Source: JBLZUR01 sp048565625 (GTDB lineage: Bacteria > Pseudomonadota > Alphaproteobacteria > Sphingomonadales > Sphingomonadaceae). From it: a stretch of 64,000 nucleotides of DNA. The position numbers and the translations under genes were made by a program. Below are positions 24,601 through 32,102 of this stretch, piece after piece (positions within the stretch are counted from its first letter, which is position 1; each line of letters starts with the position of its first letter). The stretch is from the NCBI RefSeq assembly GCF_048565625.1, contig NZ_JBLZUR010000002.1:1364001-1428000 (forward strand), given 5' to 3'. The notes below the pieces were generated by a model. That model saw only the letters and a list, made by a program, of their open reading frames with translations. It searched no databases and had not been told where the DNA came from.

Positions 24601-26020
24601 CTGTCCAGGCGCCGGCGAGATATTCGCCATGGGCCTCGCCGGCATAGATCACCGTCTCGAGCTGGGCGTCGGACAGCACGCCCTCGCTGACGATCGCGGC
24701 CGGTAGGATCGGACGGTAGCTCGGCGTTGGCGGTGCGACCGACGCCATGGCGGCCGATTGCACCAATTTGGTGGGATGAGGTTGCGCGTCCGGGATGCGG
24801 ATCGACTGGAGGGCATAAGCCTCGTAGATCGAGTCCGACAGGCGTCCACCCTCGGGCGGCGTCCACTCCACGGCATCATAGTCGAGCGGCACGCCCTCGA
24901 TCTGCGCCGTGCGCCGGGCGGGCGATGTGGCCGCGGCCCGGGCGAGATAACCGCGCACCGTGCGCGGCGCTGCGTCCGGTTCGACCTTTGGCAGGGTGAC
25001 GGCCATGCGCGTCGGAACATCGCGCTCGATCCAGGCAAGCAGCGACCCCACGTCCGGCGCGACACCGGGAGATTCGGGGAAGCGAGCCGCATCTCCGGCT
25101 GGCGTCTTGTCGATCACGGTCAAGCGCGTCTCGATGGTCGTGCCCTGCTTGGCATAGACCGAGCCCGCGATGGCCGCGGTGAACACGACGCGGCCGCGCT
25201 CTTGCAGCCGGATGAAGCTGTCCCGCCAGGCTGGCAGCTCGGGCGAGAAATTCGCCCCGGTGATCGCCACCAGCCGGCCGCCCGGTGCGAGCCGCGCCAA
25301 CGCCGAGGCGATGTGGCGATAGGCGGCGTCCGCCACGCGACCGGAAACATTCGCCATGACCGAGAACGGCGGGTTCATGATGACGACGCTGGGAATGGCG
25401 GCCCGATCGAGATGATCGTCGATCTGAGCGGCGTCGAAGCGCGTGACGGCGATGGCCGGAAAGAGGGAGGCGAGGAGATCGGCGCGGGTCTCGGCCAGCT
25501 CGTTGAGGATAAGATCGGAACCGGCGACCTCGACAAGGACCGCGAGCAGGCCCGTGCCGGCCGAAGGCTCCAGGACCCGGTCGGCGGGCGTCAGCGAGGC
25601 GGCGGTCAAGGCCGCGAGGCCGAGCGGCGTCGGCGTCGAGAATTGCTGAAAGGCCTGGGCCTCCTCAGACCGGCGCGTGTGGGTCGGCAGCAGGCGGGCG
25701 ACCTTGGTTAGCGCGGCGAGCCGTTCAGCCGGAGACGCGGCTTTTCGGAAAAGCGGCTTTCCGTATTTGCGCAGGAACAGGACGGTCGCCGCCTCACAGG
25801 CGTCGTAGGCGGCTTTCCAGTCCCAGGCGCCGCTGGCGTCGGACGCGCCGAAGGCCTGTTTCATGGCGGTGCGCAGGATCGCGGCGTCGATCGCGTGCCC
25901 TTGTTCGAGGTAAGAAAGGAGGCGGCCGGCGGCGGCGAGAATAGCGACGGCCGGAGGCGCGCCGGGCGCGAGCGGAAGCGAGGCTGCTGGAGCGGCTCTG
26001 GAGACGGGAGCGTGAAGCAT
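21698..26020 (-). CDS. Strawberry-notch-type methylase-helicase fusion (1440 aa)
   Basis: A very large protein, start ATG at 26018-26020 (MLHAPVSRAAPAASLPLAPG). An N-terminal N6-type DNA methyltransferase shows LEPSAGTGLLAVLVEV near residue 150 and VVIMNPPFSVMAN near 215. An SF2 helicase follows with GDGTGAGKGRQSAG (Walker A, near 500) and IIFDESHAMQNAGGG (DESH, near 610), and a C-terminal half with VFSDAGGTGRSYHADLA and QGLGRTNRTNQAQPP. This 'strawberry notch' family is carried by many ICEs and plasmids and is suspected to protect entering DNA from restriction. A radC-like leader precedes it. Confidence 0.92.
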   Translation of the reverse strand: MLHAPVSRAAPAASLPLAPGAPPAVAILAAAGRLLSYLEQGHAIDAAILRTAMKQAFGASDASGAWDWKAAYDACEAATVLFLRKYGKPLFRKAASPAERLAALTKVARLLPTHTRRSEEAQAFQQFSTPTPLGLAALTAASLTPADRVLEPSAGTGLLAVLVEVAGSDLILNELAETRADLLASLFPAIAVTRFDAAQIDDHLDRAAIPSVVIMNPPFSVMANVSGRVADAAYRHIASALARLAPGGRLVAITGANFSPELPAWRDSFIRLQERGRVVFTAAIAGSVYAKQGTTIETRLTVIDKTPAGDAARFPESPGVAPDVGSLLAWIERDVPTRMAVTLPKVEPDAAPRTVRGYLARAAATSPARRTAQIEGVPLDYDAVEWTPPEGGRLSDSIYEAYALQSIRIPDAQPHPTKLVQSAAMASVAPPTPSYRPILPAAIVSEGVLSDAQLETVIYAGEAHGEYLAGAWTVDATGDLVNAAADDAPNAVRFRRGFMLGDGTGAGKGRQSAGIILDNWLQGRRKAVWISKSDKLLEDAQRDWSALGMERLLVTPLSRFPQGTPIRLNEGVLFLTYATLRSDDRGEKLSRVKQIVEWLGSDFDGVIIFDESHAMQNAGGGKGERGDVAPSQQGRAGLRLQHALPNARVVYVSATGATTVHNLAYAQRLGLWGGDDFPFANRAEFVEAVENGGVAAMEVLACDLRSLGLYTARSLSYDGVEYELVEHQLTPEQTRIYDAYAGAFAIIHNHLDAAIQAANITGDSGTLNRQAKSAARSAFESAKQRFFGHLLTSMKTPTLIRSIEQDLADGHSAVIQIVSTGEALMERRLAEIPTEEWNDVRVDITPREYVLDYLAHSFPVQLYEPFSDSEGNLSSRPVYRDGQPVESREAVARRDELIERLASLEPVPGALDQIVQRFGTDVVAEVTGRSRRVVRKGERLAVENRAASANLAEAAAFMDDQKRILVFSDAGGTGRSYHADLAARNQRLRIHYLLEPGWKADAAIQGLGRTNRTNQAQPPLFRPIASDVKAEKRFLSTIARRLDTLGAITRGQRQTGGQGLFRPEDNLESAYARDALRHLYLLLVRGKVEGCSLDRFESATGLKLMDDNGIKDELPPITTFLNRLLALTIDLQNVLFTAFEQLLTAKVEGAIRSGIYDIGLETLQAESFVVTDSQVIHTHPGTGAETRLLTITRRERNRPTSLADALDHLSDPRARLLVNGRSGRAAVQVSAPSMMLDDGEIERRVCLIRPMEQHHAPLRMMDESHWEEADRGAFAAAWWAELNDVPEFADSTIHIVSGLLLPIWKRLPNESTRVYRLQTDAGERIIGRRVSPAWAANAVATGAASLTPDQAFAALMDGKTILDLADGLQLRRARVMGAQRLELSGFTEAMRDRLRAYGLFSEIISWKLRFFVPVDATGPGVLAKLLDTFPMERISEREAA

Positions 26021-26045
26021 GGAGGATACCTCGAAAGAGCGGAAG

Positions 26046-26116
26046 ACGGACGAGCCGGCCCAGCGCTCTCTCTCGACCAGACGGGCTCGAACCCGTCCCG
26101 GCCGACCTCTCACTCT
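26046..26116 (-). promoter_or_regulatory. radC-like RNA leader upstream of the methylase-helicase
   Basis: Read on the minus strand it begins AGAGTGAGAGG and contains ACGGG...CCCGT arms and a GAGAGAGAGC segment before the start codon. It is the most divergent of three similar leaders (the others at 29940-30012 and 31356-31427). Their positions upstream of a DNA methylase-helicase, a ParB-like gene and an anti-restriction gene match the gene classes reported for the radC RNA motif. Confidence 0.5.
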
Positions 26117-26426
26117 TGCGCGGTCGGCGCCTGTCCCATCGCTCCGGCTTCCAGCGGCGGCGATGGGACGCTAATCTCGGTTGGGAAAATTAGCCGCGCG
26201 GCGTCTTCTTCGACGGGCTCGCCGCGCCGCGCGAAAGGCAGACGGCATGAAGGGACGCGCGATCGTGCGACGCTGAATCTCGGCGACTGCTCGCCGGGTG
26301 GTGTCGGTCCCGGCGTGACCTGCATGACGCAACTCGTCATGGACCCGACGAAGGCCGGTGCGGCTCCGCAGAACCGCCCAATCGGCTTCGCCCGGGTTAA
26401 CGGTCAGTGGGAAGTGGCCGTCTGGT
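26117..26426. other. Non-coding gap
   Basis: About 310 nt between the methylase-helicase leader and the HEPN remnant. I see no credible gene or RNA in it. A CATGACGCAACTCGTCATG-type inverted repeat lies near 26323-26341. Confidence 0.3.
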
Positions 26427-26849
26427 AGCGCAGTCGAGATCGACAGCGAGCTGGCAGCCACGTTCCTCGCCAATGGCGAAGGATTCCTACCGGGCGCAGA
26501 CACGGCCGATCGCGGAGATGCGCGCGAGATCTGCTACGCGATCGCCATTGCCATCGAGCTGGCGCTGAAGGCGTTCCTCGTGGCCCAGGGCTGGAGCGAC
26601 GATCGCTGCCGCAACAAGGTGCGGCACGATCTGGAGAAGGCGCTGGCCTTCGCTAAGGCTGAAGGTCTGAAGGCGACGGCGGAGCTGGAAAGCACCGTCT
26701 CAGTGCTGAACGCCTAATATCCGAAGCACGCCTTCGGCAGCTTCCTCGTGCCGGCCGGCGACGCGATGTTTCCGGTCAATGCCCGCGCGATCGCCGCGGA
26801 CCTCATCGAGCGCGTCCGCCCTCAGGTCGAGGCCTCGGGCGGACGGTAA
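26427..26849 (+). pseudogene. HEPN-like protein remnant with internal stop
   Basis: Plus-strand remnant of a HEPN-type protein: REICYAIAIAIELALKAFLV, GWSDDRCRNKVRHDLEKALAFAKAEG. Reading stops at a TAA at 26715-26717, but the same frame continues as YPKHAFGSFLVPAGDAMFPVNARAIAADLIERVRP to 26849, clearly the rest of the protein. A clear start codon is not visible. Its 3' end overlaps the DUF6117 gene on the other strand by 28 nt. HEPN proteins are often RNases in defence or toxin modules; this one is probably dead. Confidence 0.65.
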
Positions 26850-27046
26850 AGCTCGAAGGGGTCGCCGTCGGCGAGATGGCCGAACGGCGTGAACATATAG
26901 TCGTCGCCATCGCGCCCAACGGCGCAGATCACGTAGCGGATCTCGCCCGTCGCGATTTCGGTGCATTCCACTAGCGCTAGGTCGCCGCATGTGGCGGCGC
27001 GCAGCAACGTCTGGAAGTTCGCGCGGGCATGGTCGGGAATGCTCAT
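26822..27046 (-). CDS. DUF6117 family protein
   Basis: A 74-residue protein, start ATG at 27044-27046 (MSIPDHARANFQTLLRAATCGDLALVECTEI), continuing YVICAVGRDGDDYMFTPFGHLADGDPFELYRPP. This is the DUF6117 family, a short beta-rich protein of unknown function seen on alphaproteobacterial ICEs and plasmids beside ParB-like and ArdC genes. The start overlaps the preceding gene by 4 nt, showing co-translation. Confidence 0.85.
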   Translation of the reverse strand: MSIPDHARANFQTLLRAATCGDLALVECTEIATGEIRYVICAVGRDGDDYMFTPFGHLADGDPFELYRPPEAST

Positions 27047-27456
27047 CGCGGGCCTCCCTCTCCAAGGCGGTCGGCGAGCCATCGCCCGGTGCTGATCCAT
27101 TCGAGCGTCTCGCCGGTCGAAAGATCGAGCACATGGGCTCCGCCGGAGAAGCCGTTAATGACGGGGTCGGAGGCAATGTTCGCCCATTGGAATCCCCAGC
27201 GGCCGGTCAGGCCGAAGGCTTCGGCGCAGCGCGTCACGAAGGTGATCGCGAGCTGCTGGTCCGCGCTGCCGGGATCGCGCAGCCAAAGGCGGTCCGGGCC
27301 GTGCTCGGGCGTCAGCGAGAGCAGAAACGGTTCGGCGGGCGGGTGTTCGCGGGCGTTTTCCGCGATCAGCGCGGTGTAGATGTCGAAGGCGCGCGCCGCG
27401 TTGCCGGCCGTGCCAACGTCGAGCAGGCATGAGAAGCGGCTTAGAAAATCGGTCAT
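27043..27456 (-). CDS. Conserved hypothetical ICE protein (137 aa)
   Basis: Starts MTDFLSRFSCLLDVGTAGNAARAFDIYTALIAE and contains PFLLSLTPEHGPDRLWLRDPGSADQQLAITFVTRCAEAFGLTG and VLDLSTGETLEWISTGRWLADRLG. No catalytic motif is recognised. It lies in the DUF6117-ParB-DUF2958-ArdC block that is conserved on related elements, and overlaps DUF6117 by 4 nt. A role in DNA entry or anti-restriction is only suggested by neighbours. Confidence 0.8.
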   Translation of the reverse strand: MTDFLSRFSCLLDVGTAGNAARAFDIYTALIAENAREHPPAEPFLLSLTPEHGPDRLWLRDPGSADQQLAITFVTRCAEAFGLTGRWGFQWANIASDPVINGFSGGAHVLDLSTGETLEWISTGRWLADRLGEGGPR

Positions 27457-27525
27457 GAAGGGCTCCTGAAACGAAAAAGAGCCCGGCGCTGGGCCGTGCT
27501 CGGTAAGGATCGGAGGCTGGTTGGG

Positions 27526-27744
27526 CTAGTAGCCGAACTGCCAGGACGGCCAGGGCTGGCCGTCGTCGGCGGCCCCCACGGCATCGTCGAGATAGGCAGG
27601 GTCGCCTTCGACGACGGCGGGATCGCGGACCGGCGTCTCGTCGATGACGGTGACGCGGGCAACGCGCCCGTCCTCGACCTCGACATGCACGGGCACGAGA
27701 TATTGGAAGACGACGCGCCGGAGCGCGGGGCTCGAATGCGACAT
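27526..27744 (-). CDS. Small hypothetical protein (72 aa)
   Basis: MSHSSPALRRVVFQYLVPVHVEVEDGRVARVTVIDETPVRDPAVVEGDPAYLDDAVGAADDG, an acidic beta-rich protein. A GGAG-containing ribosome site precedes the ATG. It follows the ParB-like gene by about 57 nt on the same strand and is a regular companion of it on related elements. Function unknown. Confidence 0.75.
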   Translation of the reverse strand: MSHSSPALRRVVFQYLVPVHVEVEDGRVARVTVIDETPVRDPAVVEGDPAYLDDAVGAADDGQPWPSWQFGY

Positions 27745-27801
27745 GGCGCAACTCCTTGGTTGGAGGGGGGCGGAGCGAACGAAGCCGCTCCGCCTGAGCG
27801 A

Positions 27802-29928
27802 TCACTCGGCCGCGACGAGGTGGTGTTCGTCGTCTTCGCCTGCGGACTCCTCGTCATCGCCCGCGAGGAAGTCGGGCAGCGCCGCGCCGTCATCCTCGCC
27901 GACGGTTTCGGTCGCCGACGCGGATGCCTCGGACGCGGCGGCCAGACGCAGCGGCTCCGGCAACCAGCCACTATCTGCCAGCAAGCGCTCGGCCTCCTTG
28001 GCCATGTCGCCCTTTTTCAGATGGTCGATGAGCTGCGCGGCCTGTTCGCCGGCGCCTTCACGGACCGCCTGCAGGATGCGGGGCTTTGTGACCCGGTTTA
28101 GGTAGTTGCCGAAGGTCGGACGCCAGCCGGCCTCGACCAGGTCAAGCCCGGTCGCCCGTGTCAGGCGATCGGCCTGGGCGAGCCGCATATCGAGCGTGTG
28201 CCGGGATACACCGCCGGCGCTGTGCGGGTTCGGTCGCTCATAGAGCGCGTTGACGCCGTAGCTGACACAATGCGCCAGGAGAGCCATCCGGCTGGCCTCG
28301 TCGAGGGCCGCGAGCCAATCCCACAGAGCGTCGTCCTCCTTCGGGATGTCGCCTGCCCAGGCGGTGTGACGGTCCTGGACCGCGCGCGCGGATGGGCTGT
28401 CCTTCAGTGCATCGTCCTGGGCCGGGAAGAAGATGTGCCTCACTCCGGCCTCCATGGCGCCCGTATACATCCGGGTCATGAAGGTGTCCGAGACGAGCTT
28501 GTGGAGCAGCGCGGTCATGGCGACGTGCGGATTCTCCGCGACGGCGTTCCGCAGCGCGAGCGTGCGATAGGCCGTCAGCTCGATGACGAGGCGCTCCGGC
28601 AGCGGCTTGATGACCTCGTCCTCATCGTCATCCTCCGGCTCGGCTTGCTGGCCGCCGAGGGTGATCACGGCCCGCTGCACAGCGGGTTCGGTCGGATCCC
28701 CGTCGGCTTCCACACCGGTCTCGCCCTCGGGCACGATCGGAGCTTCGTCTTCGGCCCGCACATAGCCGCGGTCGATGTCGAGGCTGCCGTCATGGGCGAT
28801 GCTGATGAATACGCCGGCACGGGCGATGTCATCCGCATCGAAGCGAACCGGCCGGATCTCGAATGCGGAGAGCGCAGTCTCGATCTCGCCGAGCCGCTGA
28901 TCGACCTCGTCCGGCAGTTCGTCGGCGCCTTCATATTCGGCCTCGAGCCTCTGGTACTCGGCGTTGAGCGCCTCGATGGTGGCGTTCTCCTCGGCCGAGA
29001 GATCGAGCGGTTCGCCCCGCAACTCGCGCAGCCCGCGCGTGGTGTCATAGGGAAAGCTGACTGCCACCTCGATCCACTTCCAGCCCTCGGCGGCGACCGT
29101 TTCGGCCGCGGCCTTCAGCTTCTCGGCGACCAGGCGATCAAGCAGCGCCGGGTCCTGCAGCCAGCCGCCATCGTCGGACTGGAAGAGATCGCGCATGGTG
29201 ACGCCGCCGGCGGCCTTATAGGCCTCGACGCCGACGAACACAGCCCGCTTGTCGGAAGCGCGCACGGTTGTCTCAGTGAGCATGCGCCGGATCTGGTACG
29301 GCTCTTTCGACCAGGCGTCCTTGATCGCGTCCCAGACCTGTTCCTGGCGGGCGTGGTCGTTCGACACGGTGAACGCCATGAGCTGCTCCAGCGTCATGCC
29401 GTCGTCGGCGTAGACGTCGAGCAGCGTCGGCGATGCGGACGCGAGCCGCAGCCGCTGCTTCACGACCTGGGCCGGCACGAAGAACGCCGCGGCGATCTCC
29501 TCCTCGGTCATGCCCTTGTCGCGCATGTCCTGGAAGGCGCGGTACTGGTCGAGGGGATGGAGCGGTGCGCGCTCGATATTTTCGGCAAGCGAGACCTCTT
29601 CGGCGAGGATGCCGCTGTCGCGCTCACGCACCACGCAGGGGACCGGCGCGGTCTTGGCGAGGCGCTTCTGCTTGACCAGCATTTCCAGCGCTCGGAACCG
29701 GCGGCCGCCGGCGGGCACCTCGAACATGCCGGTCTCGTTGCCTTCGGCGTCGACCACGGGGAAGACGCTGAGGCTCTGGATCAGGCCACGCCGGGAGATC
29801 GAGGCCGCCAGGTCCTCGATCGAGACGCCGGCCTTCACGCGCCGGACGTTCGACTGGCTGAGCACCAGCTTGTTGAAAGGGATGTCACGCGAGGACGACA
29901 GGACGATCTTATGAGCTGCAGTAGCCAT
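27802..29928 (-). CDS. Large ParB/RepB/Spo0J-domain nuclease-like protein (708 aa)
   Basis: The N-terminal 200 residues are a ParB domain: IPFNKLVLSQSNVRR, VPAGGRRFRALEMLV (the GxxR box) and EVSLAENIERAPLHPLDQYRAFQDM, then an HTH (MTEEEIAAAFFVPAQVVKQRLRLA). The remaining 500 residues are unlike chromosomal ParB and end in an acidic tail (GDDEESAGEDDEHHLVA). Long ParB-like proteins of this type are anti-restriction-island passengers rather than segregation proteins. A radC-like leader precedes it. Confidence 0.9.
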   Translation of the reverse strand: MATAAHKIVLSSSRDIPFNKLVLSQSNVRRVKAGVSIEDLAASISRRGLIQSLSVFPVVDAEGNETGMFEVPAGGRRFRALEMLVKQKRLAKTAPVPCVVRERDSGILAEEVSLAENIERAPLHPLDQYRAFQDMRDKGMTEEEIAAAFFVPAQVVKQRLRLASASPTLLDVYADDGMTLEQLMAFTVSNDHARQEQVWDAIKDAWSKEPYQIRRMLTETTVRASDKRAVFVGVEAYKAAGGVTMRDLFQSDDGGWLQDPALLDRLVAEKLKAAAETVAAEGWKWIEVAVSFPYDTTRGLRELRGEPLDLSAEENATIEALNAEYQRLEAEYEGADELPDEVDQRLGEIETALSAFEIRPVRFDADDIARAGVFISIAHDGSLDIDRGYVRAEDEAPIVPEGETGVEADGDPTEPAVQRAVITLGGQQAEPEDDDEDEVIKPLPERLVIELTAYRTLALRNAVAENPHVAMTALLHKLVSDTFMTRMYTGAMEAGVRHIFFPAQDDALKDSPSARAVQDRHTAWAGDIPKEDDALWDWLAALDEASRMALLAHCVSYGVNALYERPNPHSAGGVSRHTLDMRLAQADRLTRATGLDLVEAGWRPTFGNYLNRVTKPRILQAVREGAGEQAAQLIDHLKKGDMAKEAERLLADSGWLPEPLRLAAASEASASATETVGEDDGAALPDFLAGDDEESAGEDDEHHLVAAE

Positions 29929-29939
29929 CGGGATTTACT

Positions 29940-30012
29940 CCGCGACGGGCGGCCGAGAGCCTCTCTCTCGACCTCCAACCCGTCACGGAAAACCGGTCCT
30001 CCCTCTCACTCT
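29940..30012 (-). promoter_or_regulatory. radC-like RNA leader upstream of the ParB-like gene
   Basis: Minus-strand AGAGTGAGAGGGAGG, then CCGTGACGGGTT, then GAGAGAGAGGCTC and GCCCGTC. The GACGGG and CCCGTC segments can pair. It is very close to the leader at 31356-31427. It slightly overlaps the 3' end of the DUF2958 gene and ends 11 nt before the ParB-like start codon. Confidence 0.55.
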
Positions 30013-30389
30013 CTACTTGCTGGCGCTTCCCGTTTGGCTTGATGGACGGCGTGAAGCAGGCGTTCGGCCTCGCGGATGCTGCCCGTCCGGTGCGCCGCCT
30101 CGACCCACACCGAGATCGGGAACAGGCCTTCGAACAGGATGTCGCGCTCGATGCCGAGCCCGAAAGGCAACCGCACAGCGATCATTTCGGCGAGGGTGAA
30201 CGAGCCCAACTCTGGCTCGCCGAGATCGGCCAGGCCGAAGAGGGTGTCGCCGTCCTCATCGAGTTCGGTGGCGAGCCAGACGCCTTCACCGAGCGGGTTG
30301 AAGAACTTCACGACCGGGACATGGTCGACGTCGTGTGCGCGGCCATTGGCGAGGAGCTGCTCGCGCAGCTCGTCCGAGAGGAGGATCAT
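30006..30389 (-). CDS. DUF2958 family protein
   Basis: A 127-residue protein: MILLSDELREQLLANGR, VPVVKFFNPLGEGVWLATELDEDGDTLFGLADLGEPELGSFTLAEM and PFGLGIERDILFEGLFPISVW. DUF2958 proteins accompany ArdC on plasmids and ICEs, and their activity is unknown. It overlaps ardC by 4 nt and so is co-translated with it. Confidence 0.92.
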   Translation of the reverse strand: MILLSDELREQLLANGRAHDVDHVPVVKFFNPLGEGVWLATELDEDGDTLFGLADLGEPELGSFTLAEMIAVRLPFGLGIERDILFEGLFPISVWVEAAHRTGSIREAERLLHAVHQAKREAPASRE

Positions 30390-31345
30390 GCCGCCCTCCT
30401 GTCGATCGAGGTGTCGGCCTGCAGCTCGGCGTCATCGGCCAGCATGAATCCGAGCAGCCAGTCGGCTGCCTTGCTCGCCTGGCTGGCTGCGCGGACGATG
30501 GCGCGATTGTCCTCGCGCAACACCTCCAGCCAGGAGCCGATGTAGTCCGCGTGCCTGACGGTCGGCACGATGCCGAGCGAGGCGCAGCAGAAGGCGGCGT
30601 TCATCTCGGCGACTAGTTCCTCAAAGGCGTATTTCTTGGTGCCGAAGCCGCCGCTCATGTCACGACCGAGCCGGGAGGGATGGCCAGTCGCGTGGCCGAG
30701 CTCGTGCAACGCCGTGCGATGCCAATTGATCGGCTCGTAATAGGCCTGGGGCGGCGGGACCTGCACGTAGTCGAGCGCCGGTACATAGAAGGCATGGTTT
30801 CCACCGATGCGGAAGTCGATCTCCGTCGCACGGATGAGGGCCTCGACCCTGGGCTCGATCAGGCCGGGCAACGGAGGCGGTGCAACGATAGCGACGTCCT
30901 CCGGCAGATTCTCGCATTGTGCGGCGTTGAAGACGGTGAAGCGCTTCAGGAACGGTATCGCCTGGGCTTCCTCGCCGGTTTCGCGGGCGCGCCGCTTCTC
31001 GTCGTCAGGAACGAAGCGGTCGGCATAGACGACGGTCGTGCCACATTCGCCCTTGCGTACATTGCCGCCGAGCGCGAGCGCCTGGCGGAAGGTGAGCCAG
31101 CTCTGGCCGGGAAAACCGTGCTCGATCACGGCGCCCCAGAGGATCAGCACATTGATCCCGGAATAGTGCCGGCTGGTGGCGGCGTTTCGCGGCATGGCGA
31201 GCGGTGCCTTCGCTGCGGCCGTTCCCCAAGGCTGAACCCACGGCACGCGGCCGGCTTCCAGCTCGGAAATGATCTTGCCGGTGATTTCGTCGTAAAGGCT
31301 CGCCCGGTCTTGGCCGGCGCGAGCGGGTGCGGTCTTTCTGGACAT
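30386..31345 (-). CDS. ardC: ArdC-type anti-restriction protein
   Basis: A 319-residue protein. The N-terminal ssDNA-binding part has LYDEITGKIISELEAGRVPWVQPW, then PRNAATSRHYSGINVLILW and GNVRKGECGTTVVYADRF. The C-terminal metallopeptidase-like domain carries the zinc motif HRTALHELGHATGHPSRLGRD, with YAFEELVAEMNAAFCCASLGI supplying the third ligand region. ArdC proteins protect incoming single-stranded DNA against restriction during conjugation. It leads a block with DUF2958 and has a radC-like leader at 31356-31427. Confidence 0.94.
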   Translation of the reverse strand: MSRKTAPARAGQDRASLYDEITGKIISELEAGRVPWVQPWGTAAAKAPLAMPRNAATSRHYSGINVLILWGAVIEHGFPGQSWLTFRQALALGGNVRKGECGTTVVYADRFVPDDEKRRARETGEEAQAIPFLKRFTVFNAAQCENLPEDVAIVAPPPLPGLIEPRVEALIRATEIDFRIGGNHAFYVPALDYVQVPPPQAYYEPINWHRTALHELGHATGHPSRLGRDMSGGFGTKKYAFEELVAEMNAAFCCASLGIVPTVRHADYIGSWLEVLREDNRAIVRAASQASKAADWLLGFMLADDAELQADTSIDRRAA

Positions 31346-31355
31346 CGCGGATCTC

Positions 31356-31427
31356 CGCGACGGGCGCCAGGAGCCTCCCTCCCAGCCCTCAACCCGTCAC
31401 GGCAAACCCCGTCCGCACTCTCACTCT
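31356..31427 (-). promoter_or_regulatory. radC-like RNA leader upstream of ardC
   Basis: Minus-strand AGAGTGAGAGTGCGGAC, GCCGTGACGGGTTGAGGG and GAGGCTCC, then GCGCCCGTCG. GACGGG/CCCGTC pairing and the sequence order match the copy at 29940-30012 nearly base for base. ArdC (anti-restriction) is one of the gene classes reported downstream of the radC motif. Confidence 0.58.
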
Positions 31428-31542
31428 AGGGGGCGTTGCGGGGGTCTCCCCGCAGAAGGGGTCGGCCGAGACCAAGGGCTCGGCCGCAGGGGAAGGCTTT
31501 CCCCTTCAAAATCGTAACTGCGTAGAACCGGATTTCAGTAAG
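31428..31542. repeat. Hairpin-rich spacer upstream of ardC
   Basis: Holds a perfect 8-bp inverted repeat CGGCCGAG/CTCGGCCG (31463-31486) and GGGGAAGGCTTTCCCC near 31489-31504. It lies between the degenerate SRAP gene stop and the ardC leader, so the hairpins may end SRAP transcription or extend the leader structure. Confidence 0.45.
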
Positions 31543-32043
31543 TCAGAACGCGAGCGGCACCTGCGCCTCGCGCGGCTGCGACACACGAACGCTCCCCGCC
31601 GGCAAGGGGCGCAACAGTTCTTCTTCCGGGCAGGTCAGGTCGAGCCAGTCCATGCGCTGATCCCGGCGCAGCACCGCCATCTGCCGGTGGTGATAGGGTT
31701 CGACATCGTCGTTGGCCGCCGTCGTCAGGATTGCGTAGGCCTCCGGCCACTCCAATGTCGCCGGCCTCCAGATGCCTGCGAAATAGAACCAGTCACCACT
31801 GGCGAGCGAGAAGCTGTAGTTCTTGCCCCGGCTGCGGTGCCTGAATTCGGAGGCAGGAACGAGGCAGCGGAAGGACGGGAACGCCCGACCTTCGGCGCGC
31901 ACGACGGTGAAAGGCCGGCCGCCGCGCTCGCGGGGTTGAAGGCCCCATGGCAGCTCCACCATCTCAACATCGCCGCCGTCGCGCCTTATGATGATACGGC
32001 GTTCGTCGAGCGATGCGTCGGAATCGAAAACCTTCGCGCTCAT
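31543..32043 (-). CDS. SRAP-family (YedK/HMCES-like) protein lacking catalytic residues
   Basis: About 166 residues from the ATG at 32041-32043 (MSAKVFDSDASLDERR). SRAP features remain: PWGLQPRERGG, FRCLVPASEF, FYFAGIWRPATLEWPEAYAILTTAAND, EPYHHRQMAVL and WLDLTCPEEELLRPLPAGSV. But the N-terminal Cys of the MC start is missing, and the usual GFYEW reads EFRHR, so the catalytic Glu is lost. An upstream start at 32059-32061 (MLCSQIM) falls inside the LexA box. It is divergent from an intact SRAP gene and shares its SOS control region. Confidence 0.85.
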   Translation of the reverse strand: MSAKVFDSDASLDERRIIIRRDGGDVEMVELPWGLQPRERGGRPFTVVRAEGRAFPSFRCLVPASEFRHRSRGKNYSFSLASGDWFYFAGIWRPATLEWPEAYAILTTAANDDVEPYHHRQMAVLRRDQRMDWLDLTCPEEELLRPLPAGSVRVSQPREAQVPLAF

Positions 32044-32050
32044 GATCTGT

Positions 32051-32065
32051 GAACATAACAAGAAC
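32051..32065. promoter_or_regulatory. LexA box (alphaproteobacterial type) between divergent SRAP genes
   Basis: GAAC-ATAACAA-GAAC, that is GAACN7GAAC, the reverse complement of the GTTCN7GTTC direct repeat bound by alphaproteobacterial LexA. It lies 8 nt from the degenerate SRAP start and about 38 nt from the intact SRAP start, so both genes are probably SOS-induced. Confidence 0.8.
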
Positions 32066-32102
32066 GCGATCGTAAGGCAATGGCGATCGAGACGGAGGAC
32101 CG

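Noticed and set aside
28198..30042. 614-residue + strand frame opposite the ParB-like gene
   Set aside because: Antisense shadow; the minus-strand protein has an unmistakable ParB domain.
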